Program-made: the position numbers and the translations under genes
Assembly (NCBI GenBank): GCA_033557835.1
Contig: JAWQRO010000101.1
Span: 1-58,315, forward strand
Direction: 5' to 3'
Origin: Helochares maculicollis
Taxonomy: Eukaryota; Arthropoda; Insecta; Coleoptera; Hydrophilidae
DNA length: 58,315 bases
The notes under the pieces: model-generated
The model's database searches: none
What the model saw: the letters and a program-made list of their open reading frames with translations, nothing else
Told to the model about the DNA's origin: nothing
Part shown: positions 1-12,000 of the stretch, one piece after another
How positions within the stretch are numbered: the stretch's first letter is position 1
Layout of the letters: the number at the start of each line of letters is the position of its first letter

Positions 1-1780
1 CTAATATTTAGCCTTTCTTTAAAAAATGCTTTATATATTTGCTATAGTTTGAATGAAAACTATTTAAGCTCGTTCTGAAAATTGTGTAATCAGTTAGTAA
101 TTGACATACTTGGGAACTACGTAAACTAGCCAAGACGCTGTACTTGAACCTTGCAAAGAGCTACAACACAGTTTGGATGATTGTGTAGTAACAATATCTC
201 GGACCTGAATTTAGGACACACAAATTGAGTCTTAAAAATGCCAGTATTTCAAATATTATTTAAAGAAAAGCAAGGTAATGGAGCCAATCACTAATGAATC
301 TCATATTTAGTAATGGATGTCTTTTATTATAGTCTCATTTGGGCAATTTTTTTTTGGTCTGAAATACCTTTATAAGTTTTAAGAGTGTAAAGTGAATTCA
401 AATTGGTTTGTTGGAAAATTGTGCTCCACTGACTGAGTCACATATGCTAATCAAATTCCACTATAAAAATTGCAACAATTTTTAGATAAAAAAATTTAAT
501 TAAAACATTATTTTTTTAACTAAAATAATTATCTGGCTTGGCAATTCTTTAGCTGATATATGATCCAGTCAGTAGACTGTATGTTAATATGGATAATATT
601 GTCACATGCCTTATAAGTAATCTACTTGTCATATTAGCTATATTAAAATGAGCATTCATTCAGAATGTGCCTATTAGAACATTAAAATGCACAATTATAT
701 CATTTGGATGAACATAGATCATATAGGGCCATTTGTAACTTTGCGATCCTAAAAGGATAATAAAATTCAGAAAAGACTTTCTGGATTGCATATTTAAGAC
801 TTCATTTGCATATATTTGATTAAAATATACCCAATTTTCCTTGACTACACCAACATGGTCATTAAAATTACACATTATTTTTCTATGCCACCATATGAAA
901 TAAACAAACCATAGTTATTTGTAGAAAAATATACGAAATCTTGTTAGATTCAATAGTTTTCATTCAAAAATTTAAAATTGATAGAAAATATATACTTAAA
1001 AAAACATTACTCATTCTCGATTGAATTTACTGCATGTTTAATGTCATAGCATAAGCTTACATTAAAAAATAAATATAGGTGTAGGCAGTAAATACTGATA
1101 ATTTATCAAGATCAAAAAATAATGTGTAAGAAATGTGAGACAACCACAATAAATTGTTTGCAGCCAGCCAAATAAAATAGGAAATAAAAAATTTTGTCTA
1201 TTGTTCGTTTTGACACATAGATCATTAAATTATGAGTGCTGTGGATTGAAGCAGATTGAGATCCATTACCTGCGTTAATGTTGCACTGTCTTGATTATTG
1301 TGATATAATTTGATTTTACTGAAACCATGCAAGCATAAATACTAAAATATACATTAAAGGCAAATAAAATTGGAAATGACTATTGTGTGCTAAAAACACA
1401 ACTAATTTAATATTAAAAACAAGGAAATCAAAAGTAGCTCAACAACTACAAATAAAAAAACAAAGCGTGAAATATTTTTTAATCATATTTATTTATCCTA
1501 CCGTGGTAAAAAATAATAAAAGTTCAAATTACATTATCATACAATAATAAACGGGATAAATCTAGGGATACCTAACATATATTCGATAATTAACATTAAA
1601 TTTACATATTTATGACAGATCGCATATCCATTAAAATAAATATAAAGTACAGCCGTCAAAATCCACAGTAAACAGAGAGAGCCTTTGCGTTCAAATTGCT
1701 TAAAACGCATGTTGATGCAATTTATTTCATTCATTAATTAACATTTAAACAGCTAAATCACTTCAGTAAATACCAGATAC
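1..1780. other. AT-rich 3' flank, no gene seen
   Basis: No splice-flanked coding segment, RNA gene or recognisable transposon is visible. It could be intergenic or a further part of a very long pum 3' UTR. Confidence 0.5.
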
Positions 1781-2020
1781 CCCCGGAGGATCCAAACCGT
1801 TTTTAGAAAACCTAAGCTCGCGAGGAGCAAAATTGCTCTAAAAGTACGATCTGGTTCCATAAGAAGGAAACCACTCTGAAAGTTTAGGTGGCGATCTGTT
1901 TTTCCATTAGCGTAATTAATTCCTCAATGGAACTCCATATCGGCATTTCGCACAACTTCCTTTGGAACGGGAGATGCACCGACGGAAAATTTCAGAATCC
2001 CACCCGTAGTTTATGTAGTG
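1781..2020. other. GC-richer island downstream of pum
   Basis: About 240 bp with distinctly higher GC than its surroundings, containing segments such as CCCCCGGAGGATCC and GGAACGGGAGATGC. Only a short unrecognised minus-strand frame overlaps it. A conserved distal UTR segment or a cis-regulatory element are both possible. Confidence 0.25.
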
Positions 2021-2759
2021 TACATACATATAAATTACAGCATGTATGATTTTTTGAAGAAACAAAAAATTCGGCTCAATTTTACAGGGTATTTTTTTAC
2101 ACATGTAATATACAGTTTACAAACTTGTTTAACCAAAATTGAATTTACACTTTACAGCATTTTTTTTAAAGATTTACATCAGTCTCAGTCCACACTAGCC
2201 AATTTGGTATCGGCTGAACAAGCCAAATGAAAATTGGCTGTCTCACTTTTAATTTTTTACCCCCCTCCGCACCTCTCCAACTACTTTATTAATATACGAG
2301 GATTTTCCCCGAAACTCGAACTACGATATCATATATTTATTTATTTATACATATATAAGAAAATACTATCGAAAGTATTCATGGAATGAACTCGTTATTC
2401 CCTCTAACGTCCTTACATCCTTAAAAAACTAAAGAAATATAATCACAACTCCTCTTCGTATAATTATAAATATTATGATTAAAAGTTAAGAATTAAAAAA
2501 GAATGTACAATTATACAAAAATTAATTACAATGATGATTTATGATACAAAATACATTTACAACAAAATATTTTAGTTCGAATTTCGAGAAACACCCTGTT
2601 CAATTATTTTTTCATTTTTTTCTTTAAATATATGTTTACAATGATTTAAATACAATACAAACAATTTTCTAAGTACAAAAATGGTTATGTTACAGATTAT
2701 ACACTATTAAACACTTTAATATATAAATACATGTGATACATTTTGAAAATTGGTTAACA

Positions 2760-2767
2760 TATATACA
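2760..2767 (-). promoter_or_regulatory. Pumilio response element TGTATATA in probable distal pum 3' UTR
   Basis: The minus strand reads TGTATATA, about 3.0 kb after the stop codon and 200 nt beyond the previous element. It overlaps an AT dinucleotide-rich tract, so chance occurrence is likelier than for the others. Confidence 0.3.
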
Positions 2768-2967
2768 TATCACGTGTGGTGACGGAGAGTGGGGTGTCGT
2801 TTGTTTTATTTTTAATATTTTATTCTTAAACAGTAATCCCTAATAAGTGTACATTCCTTGCCGGTATTTTGGCAACTTTTCGTTAGAATTGTAGTAACTG
2901 TTTGGAATCGTGCTAATGAAAATTATATTACATATAATACAAAAATCGAGGGAGAATCTGAATACTT

Positions 2968-2975
2968 TATGTACA
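2968..2975 (-). promoter_or_regulatory. Pumilio response element TGTACATA in probable distal pum 3' UTR
   Basis: The minus strand reads TGTACATA, about 2.8 kb after the stop codon. It is functional only if the 3' UTR extends this far. Confidence 0.35.
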
Positions 2976-5043
2976 CATATCAAAGATACTGATACAATTA
3001 TTGTTTTTGCTATAGTCACTATTCAAGTACCATTTTCCAAATTTATTATATGCAAATTTACTAAAAGATTTACCACTCCTAAATTTGTGCCAACAAATAG
3101 ACTACTGCAGAAACAACAAGGGAAACGCTAGTGTTACAAAATGTTGAAAATTCTCGTTCTTTAATGCTGAAGAGTGAAAAGTTTGATGAGGTCACTGTGA
3201 TTTAGAGCAGGCTGTGCATATTACCCTGAACATTACGATTTGAAAAAGCGAGGTTAATTATACTTTGGTTCAACGTAAATTTTTATTTATTAATTGCTCT
3301 TGTTTTGAATAAGTTTCCATCGAATACATTCAATATAGAAAACAGTTGTCACTTTCCAAGCCGGGCCTTTGTGAATTCTTTTTGATCTTGCTTAAAACAG
3401 CAAATCTAATTTGCTTTAAGAATAATATTGACGATTTTTGAAGTTCTCCAGCAGACCAAGTCAGTTTCAAATTCATATTTAAAAAAAATTGCAACATTAC
3501 TAATAGAAAATGGCCAGTAAAACTGAAACATTTGGGTTTGTCTATACGAGATAATGATGGAGAAGAGCAATAAATTAATGATACCTTGTGTACCTCCTTC
3601 AATGATGAAAAAACATAATAGAAGATGAAAATTGAGATGTCATGAACAGATCTGTCTTATGGATGTGAATTATAGAATGCAGGAGTAAAATGAATGGTAA
3701 GTAAATGGATACATTGTCGCAAATATACTACAAAAATTTTACTTGGTAAAATGTTTGTGAAAAATATGAAAATGAGAATGAACTATACATGGTACAAATG
3801 CATGTAATAAATTAAGTGAAATGTAACAAATATACATTTTTACAACTTTGTACATAGGAAATGTTAGAAATAATTAAAAAAACCATAGCAAGATGCGACA
3901 AATTGCCCAAATAATTACTTTGGCTACTTTAACATTTAATTTAATGAATGCCAAAAAATTTTAAACATTCTGCAACACTTTTGTCATATACTCATATGTA
4001 CCAAATACACATCAAGAACAATAAAACCGGTGCACAAGATAAATATATGGTTTCAAAACGTTGACAAAATTACGAAAAATCTGTACAATTATAGTATAGA
4101 TACATTTTACAATATTTTTCATTTTTATTATAATAATTGTAAGAACTGTGCTTTTTCAAATCTACATAATTTTATTATTTATTACTAGATTAGTTATTTT
4201 TCATATGTTTAAAAATGTAGATAATGTAAGTTTTAAAAATCAAAAAATAGCCGAAACAGCTTCTAAAAAAATCAAACCAAGAATTTTAGCTTATATTTAG
4301 ACACTTCGAAAATGTTGCTTTAAAAGCTATTTCTTAGTTACTTTATAAGATCGCTACAACATATAAGTAGTAATAAAGAACGCCTCTCACGCTCCTTTCG
4401 CCAAAACTTTATTCAACGAGGAAATCCCCTTTTCCCTTCCATAATGGTGCACGTTTTTAATTTTCATGAATGACATAATAATGCACCTAATTATACTAAC
4501 ATAAGTAATCGAAGTATTTCAATTTAATTAACCAAGTTAACATGTCTATATTTTAACTTAAAATATCCATGACGAAATGAAAAAGGGAATTACAGTAATT
4601 TAAACAGAAATATTACATTGTCATACAATTAAATCGCATGTGGTGTTAAATTCAACAGTCACTAAAACTGAAATTTAGTTTTAAATGCAAATATGTGTAG
4701 TAAATGCAGTCAGAAACAAAATCACCAAAGCAAAAAATTCAATAGAAGAATAATTCTTAACGTGCATTTACAATCCACTTACGGACTTGCCTAACTTAAA
4801 TAATGATAAAGAGATCGATTCGAAGGCATTTCAATCTAAAGAACCAAAACAAAACTCAAAAATCTGCCAAGTTCAATAAACCACATCTGCTTTGTTAAAA
4901 GGAAATTTTAGTAATATGAATATTTATAATCTTCAGAACTATTTCCTGAGGACTGTATCACATTATGAAAAAACTTACGGTGTCAGGACAAAGACATTAT
5001 TTCCTCCAATTAATTGTTAATTTTATTTCCATTTCAAATACCC

Positions 5044-5051
5044 TATGTACA
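5044..5051 (-). promoter_or_regulatory. Pumilio response element TGTACATA in probable pum 3' UTR
   Basis: The minus strand reads TGTACATA, an exact match to TGTANATA, about 745 nt after the stop codon. The C at the fifth position is the degenerate base contacted by repeat 4. Confidence 0.4.
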
Positions 5052-5793
5052 TAGCAGAAAAACTCAACAAATGGAATCATCGATTGCAAATACAAATAAT
5101 AAGAAACTTAATGGAGATTCGTTTGTTAAAAACTAATTTTCTTCAAAGAAATTGATCTGTACACATTATTCATCGGCTATGTGATTTGTCGAAAACTAAG
5201 GACATTCATTATTACTAAAAAAAATTTGTTTGCCTTTTGTTTTATATATATCCAATAAAAATACCCTCAAATTATGAAAAATAAGCACCGTACCGTAAAA
5301 CTTCTTTATAACCCTAATCGTCTTAAAAAAATACTACACACTACCTCTCAGCATGCTCTTAATTTCTATTTGTAATAGACGTGCTTTTACCATGATACTT
5401 GCTGGTATAAAGAAGGCTCTAGAAGTGACGGTGCACAAAAATCATACAATAATTATTATTAATATTAGAGAAATGAAAAAATATCAACTATTCTCTAAAA
5501 CAAAAGCCAAGCAATGCTGGAACATGTAAGACAAATTACATAAATTACAACTATAATACAGACAATGTATACATGATACGATCTAACTTAACCTAATCAC
5601 TTAAGATACAAAAAAATGATAAAAAAATACGAAATTAATCAGTAAACAAGAGAATCAATTAAAAAAAGATATGAAGTAATAAACACAAAAAAATACTGGA
5701 ACTGTGTGTATGGGATTTTTACATTATCATCATCAACACACAATTGGTCGAAACTTAAAATGTATTTAAAATAAATTAAAAGCATGATTGAAA

Positions 5794-6046
5794 TTAAAGA
5801 ACGCCATTAGTGGGCGGGCCAATCGGGCCGAGCTCCCCTCCGATAGAGCTCATTGAACCTGGTGCTTTCATGAAGAATTTCTCCAATTTGGCAATAATAT
5901 GTTTGCCGTATGTGTATTTCCGCAATGAATTTAAATGTGGCCTAATTTTGTGCATCAGAACTTTCCGCTGAGTAGGCTCACTCACATCAATCATTTTTTG
6001 CACTACATAATTTGCATACTGATCCTTCATCATTACATGTAGGGCA
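5794..6046 (-). CDS. pum: pum terminal coding exon G: PUM repeat 8 and C-terminus
   Basis: A 253-bp coding stretch (1 nt, 83 codons, TAA at 5796-5794). The acceptor cttttttatag precedes TGCCCTACATGTA. It encodes ALHVMMKDQYANYVVQKMID (R8, code NYVVQ), the conserved IRPHLNSLRKYTYGKHIIAK helices, then MKAPGSMSSIGGELGPIGPP. The final GPIGPPTNG motif is also found at the fly C-terminus, but the long low-complexity insert that flies carry before it is absent here. Confidence 0.97.
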
Positions 6047-9000
6047 CTATAAAAAAGAAAATTACATTAATACCTACTCTGACAAATACGAAGCGAAGTA
6101 TTTTGCTGTCGCAGACTTGATTCTTTTAAGGCACATTCGAGACGCTAAGTTAAGTGTCTTGGTTAGTGATTTTACTAAACAAGAGAAAAGCAGCAGCACT
6201 TGATCTCAATAACAAACACTACCTTCTAAGGTGAGTAATATACGAGTCTGATTTATAAAGGGAATTGCTGTTAGAATCAGAAGAAAATAGTTCCACCGTT
6301 AGAAAATGACAGCTTTCAGTACCTGTAATCCTCTATAAACCAAGATGAGTCTAATACAAATGTAAACGGAGTATTAACATATTAAAATGATAACTTCACT
6401 TTTGAAGTAACTTATAACTTGATATTTAGTTTCGTATATCTGTCTAGCAAAAAAATTATTTTTCTGTTGGAAGTATTAGAGTTTTGCTTATCTGATTAAG
6501 TTTCGGTAATATTATATTAAAAATCAATTTTTACCATGATTACAATTGTTTTTGGACTGCCACACAATCGAGTGATATCTAACCTCAAATTACTGATCAA
6601 TATTTGTTAAAAGTATTATTGCAAAAAATAGCCAATATTTTTTGGCTAAAATTTACATTAAATATTGTTTGTTGTGTAAATTTAATGTGGGATTAAACAT
6701 TACCGAAACAGTACAACACATATGAGCCATATATAGTGAGAAAGCTCACACTTTACAATCTGATTTACATCAATGTTGGCAACGACTTTCATACTTCAGA
6801 AACAACAGTTTCTGTTTCGAAAGTAACTAAAGAAAATAATTGATAAAGTTTTGTACGATCTGCTAAAGTCAGATTAAAAAAAAGTCAATTATGAATTTAC
6901 TGAGTTCTTTTCCATAAATGTTTGGTACATGTTTTTCCCTTGTAAAGAGTATCCTAACAAGAGCACCGGATTTAAATTTGCTGTCATTTTGTTTTGATAG
7001 TTGTCATGTACAGACTACGCGGTTTAAGAATATGGAGATGTATTCAAACTAACAACATTTAATTGGTGTAAAAACACATTACAAACATTGTAACAAATTT
7101 GCGAAAATAGTTTGCCCGTTACGTCAAGTTTCTGACCGCAATTATTCGCCAAATAAACCAACATTAAGGAGTTTAATTAGAAATTTTGAAACCAAATTTA
7201 CGCTGATAGATCAAAAGACTATAGCTCGTTGTCGACCACGTTGGTAACTAGAAGATATATCCGCAGATAGGGAATCTGTAGCAAGAACCCAGGAACTTCA
7301 ATTCAGCATTGTGATCAAGAATTAGCATTTCCACAAGCACTGTGCAACGAATTTTGGAAAAAGATCTACATTTGGGGGCATACACGATTCAATTGGTGCA
7401 AGAAATCTAGCCAAGGGACCATGTGAAACACTGAGATTTTGTAAATTGGGCGTTGGAACAAACAACAAAATAATGCAAATTTTTTGAAGAAAATAATTTT
7501 TTCAGATGAGGCTTGACGAATACGTAAATAATTAAAACTGCCAAAGTTGGGCTGCTGAATATCCTCAAGTGAAACTCGATCAACCAATGCATTCACCGCC
7601 AGTAACCGTTTGGTGCGCATTTTGGATTGGGAGAGTGATTGAGCCTCATTTTTTTAAAAATGCAGCTGGACCCAGTATTGCGAAATGTTAAAGGAGTTTT
7701 GTGGCCCCGATTGGATTTTATTGATGTGTAGAGGACATGTGGATCAGCATTGCTGTGTTAAAAGACTACCCTATAATTAGTGGCCAATTATAGACATTTT
7801 TGTGCATTGATTCTTTTAGTTGAGAACTTTACTACATAGAATTAATGATCTGATATGTCGAAAGAAGCCAGTCCCCTTAAAATGCTTTGGAGATATTTGT
7901 GGGGGTTCTATAAAATTTCTGTTAGTTCCTTTCCATTTAATGTTACCATAAAAAACTCACTTTTCAATGCCTGTTATTATTTGATTAAAACCCAAATACA
8001 GACAACGGTGGCCACATATACGTAAATGATTTAGAATTGATTTTTAGGACACGTAAATTACTTTTGCTAGCTCTATAGTAGTACAGCATTAATCATTTTC
8101 AATTACTGCTTTGTGTTCAAGATCTTCATAAGACGTATCGCAAGCACAAAAATTTTAAACCTAATTATGACACACTTGCAGCAATTTTTTTCATACACAT
8201 TTTATAGTTTTGCTTGCACTCTTGCATTTTCAAAAGTAAAAAGCATCCAACAGATACTGCTGCTGGTATAGTCAAAGAGATGGTTGATGAGAAATAGTGG
8301 ACAACATATCCTTGATTAAATATTAAAATTTTCGTAATTACATAAGCAAAACTCTAATATCTCTACTTCAAATTTAAAAATCTTGAAAATTCTGTTAAAC
8401 GGATATTCTACGAAAGTCTAACCTATATATTGTACTAAAATGTTTTGGTTAAGTGTTTAAAACACTTTGGTTACATTTTATTCCGGAATAAAATTGATTG
8501 GAAGGCACTCTCCAAAATGTCTTGTGAGCAAAATTTATATTCAAATAATTAACCCTAAAAAGAGAATGGCTTGGAGATCCGACCTGTTGCTTAAAAAGTA
8601 ACAGGGTGTTAGATAGTCAAAGAGTTGGTTTAGGTAACTAAACTTCGCATTAAAAACGATCGGATGTCAATTTAAATTTCATATCAAATAAAAATCAAAC
8701 TTACTTGTCATTAAATCCACAAACTTCTTCGATCAACAAAGCACGCTCAGCTCTGGTAGCATGTGTTACACACTTTTCAACAACATTGCTAGCAAATTTG
8801 TGTTGGCTTAAAACCAACACTTTTCCGCGAACACTGTTGATTAGCTGAGATTTATCTTCTGGTTTTCCATGTTCTGAAATTATGATAACAAAAAATTATT
8901 TTCGTGATCTTGAATGCATTGAATAATAAAAACCAGACCAAAAAATCTAGTATTTCGAGAAACTGTTTTCAATAAAAAAAAATCTCACCAAGGACATGCT

Positions 9001-12000
9001 GAATCACGTAATTTCCAAATTGATCTTGTATCAGCTGATCAGTATGGGCGTGAAGTTCCGCTAAAATTGGAGCAGTTTGCTCAGGAGTACAATGTTCTAA
9101 AATACGCTGAATGACTCTACAGCCATAGGGATGTGTGGATAAAGTATAAACTTGCCCAGAGAAAGACTGAATCACAAACTGAAACAGAAAACATGCAATC
9201 AGCAGGTGCAGATCAAATAATGAACAATATTATAGACCGATATGCAATCAAATTCTAGTGTGTGTCTATTGTTCAGGCAGAACTTATCAATCTACTTACG
9301 CTTAAAGTCCAAGCAGTTTAAAAGCAAGTAAACAGTTCAATCAAATTTCAAATGAGTTAATTTGATTGATTGCGTTTAAACAGCTTGAAATTTGCAACTT
9401 ACAGGCTCGTATTACAAATTTATTTTTGACTAGTTATTTGTTAATAAAATATTAAATTATTATGTAGTACTTTTTTTACAAATCTTCAATATATATACAT
9501 TCAAGTTGCTATTGTTCTTATACTACACAAAAAGTTATATACATTTTCATAAGAATATAGTGCGGTTTATTATTACAAAATTACACACGAGTATACACTG
9601 GATCTTAGACAAAACTCATATGAAATCAGTATTGTTTTCGAAATGAATACTTACTTGCAATGCATTAGGATCAACGCATTCTATACATTTTTGAACAACG
9701 TGATTCCCATTTTGGTCCTTGACACATTTGAGTACGTGACCATCAAGCTCTCTTACAATTTCCTGTTGCTGCTCTGGAGGTATTGACTCTAGAGCTTTCT
9801 GGATGACTCTACATCCGTACATTTGCAAAGCCAAAGGTAAAACATTCCCTTTTACTTTCTGGGCAAGTGTAGTTTTCTGTTCAGGTGTTCCAAATTCAAA
9901 GAATTTTTGGATTACATAGTTCCCAAATACGTCAGTCATTAAATTGTAAGCAGCGGACAAAATCTCGGTGAAAACCATTTGTTTTTCTGCTGCTGACGCA
10001 CGTTCTAATTTTTGTTGAATGAACCTCGAGCCATGTTGGTCTTGGGAAAATTCAACAATGTGATTTGCTAGCTCTCGCAAAGTTAAATTTGGATATCTGT
10101 TATTCCTAAAATCTTCAAGCAGTCGCGAACGCCCTTGTGGACCTTTGTCCATGGTCGCTACTGTTGTTGTTAAAGAGGAGTTAAGTTTGGTGAACAATGA
10201 GTTTGTTGAGCCAAACATAGCATTAGTTGCCAATCCAGCAACGGAGTTACGGTATTTGTTTTCTGCTCCTGGTGCTGCTGAGAGTACCCTTGAATTCACT
10301 AGACCGCCCAATTGAAGAGGGGCTGCAGAGGGAGGTGGAGTTAGGCTTCCAGTTAACGGACTGGGACTCCCACCGATGCCATAGGAAGCGGGCCATTTCG
10401 GTCTGTACTCTAAGTTGGGAGAAAAGGCTGAAGTGTTACGATCAAAGGAGTCTCGGCGTCCTGTAGAAGTTGTACTTAACCCAAGCCCTAAAACATTTTC
10501 AACTAAAAGACCAAAGAAACACATTAATAATGCAAATGTTACGTAGAGACACTTTACAAATAATAAGCAAATTAAACTATGGTGAGGTACGAATCTTTGA
10601 TTTTACGTGTATTTCTATATTTTGTACATTAAAATTCTAGTGAAGTATTGTGTGAATATGTACAATTAAGTGATTTCAATGCCTAGACAGAGGTCTATAA
10701 GAGGCCTAGTCCAGTGTGGTGTATGAAAAAGAATAAAATGATTAATAATGGATATTTACATAATGAGGAGAGAAATTTATTAGTTCCTGTACCTGTGTGT
10801 AATGAAGTTGTTGTGGCAGAAGATCCTATATTTCCAAGAGATGAGCTGCCAAAAGGCGCAGATGGTGCTGCATGTAGTGTAGGAAACAAACCTGAACCAA
10901 CACCTTGGGTGACACCTATGCCCACACCGTCCAAAAGTTAGTAAAAACACAAGCATACAAATACCAGTGAAAATTTACAATTTCTATGTGTTGCACTCTT
11001 TGCAAATGTAATAATTTATTGCAACATAACGACATTTACAATATCTAAAATTATTCGGCCTAACTAAGCATGTAGATATATAAAATCGAATAAGGAATCT
11101 AACCAATTAAATTGGTAGCAGAAATGCATACTAACTATGTAACCACTTAAATGAATGTGACTTTCAAATTTGTTTTATATTTTCTAAATTAGAAATTACT
11201 GCTCTAATTGGCCAGGACGAGTTTCAGCAAATCAAAATTACCGGACAAGTATTATTTATCAAATGAATAAAATAACGCGTTTATGATATTAGCATTTAAT
11301 TTGAATTTGAATGAGAATCTCACTTGCACATCCGCACATTAGCCGTTATAAAGTGGACAGATATAAATGATTTGGTGCTATATATGTACGTATAATATTT
11401 TAAAAAGCTATGATAGGTTAGAGCATTTACATCTATATGTACAAGTAAATAAATATAAAATTAGGTACAAATATTGAATCAAAATAATGATTGCAATTTT
11501 TTAAATCAAGGTGTAGAAAAATGTTTTGAAATAAGAGTCAAAATAGATAAATAATAGGTTATAGTACATTTTTACATACAGTACATACACAAGAAACAGA
11601 AAACTTCTTCATTAATTCTTTGTTTGGTTGAAACAAACAAAGTTTGCAAAATCAATATTTTACTCTGGATGTGGAGCAATAAGCAAAATTTAAATTTGCT
11701 TTAGTTTAGGACATAAGTTATGCCGAAAGTTTAAAATGTGCCCCTCCAAAACTTTCGGGTCCTCTGAAAAAGTTTCTGTTTACGTACCGAGGAAACGAAC
11801 AATCAAAAAACTAACTTCATACTATTCGCATGTAATTTGGCAACTTTCTTACCTCCAAGTGTGGTTCCATTTACAGATGTGTTCACGTTGGGTGTGTACA
11901 AGCTTTGGGCGTTGTTTGAATACAACGAAGCCGCTGCTGGGGTTTGTCTAGAAGCTTGAGGTTGAACGAGTACAGGTGCCGGACTTACTAAACGCATTGG

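Larger units (their letters stand above)
2240..5793 (-). other. Probable pum 3' UTR (3' limit unknown)
   Basis: About 3.5 kb of very AT-rich sequence directly downstream of the stop, with no supported gene on either strand. Fly pum also has a long 3' UTR, so a multi-kilobase UTR is expected. Many minus-strand AATAAA signals occur (for example near 2285, 2340, 2813 and 3285), so the cleavage site cannot be fixed by eye. Three sense Pumilio-element octamers (TGTANATA) lie at 5051-5044, 2975-2968 and 2767-2760. Confidence 0.5.

Noticed and set aside
1265..1285. CGCAG|GTAATG on the minus strand
   Set aside because: It lies downstream of the pum stop and lacks a pyrimidine tract.
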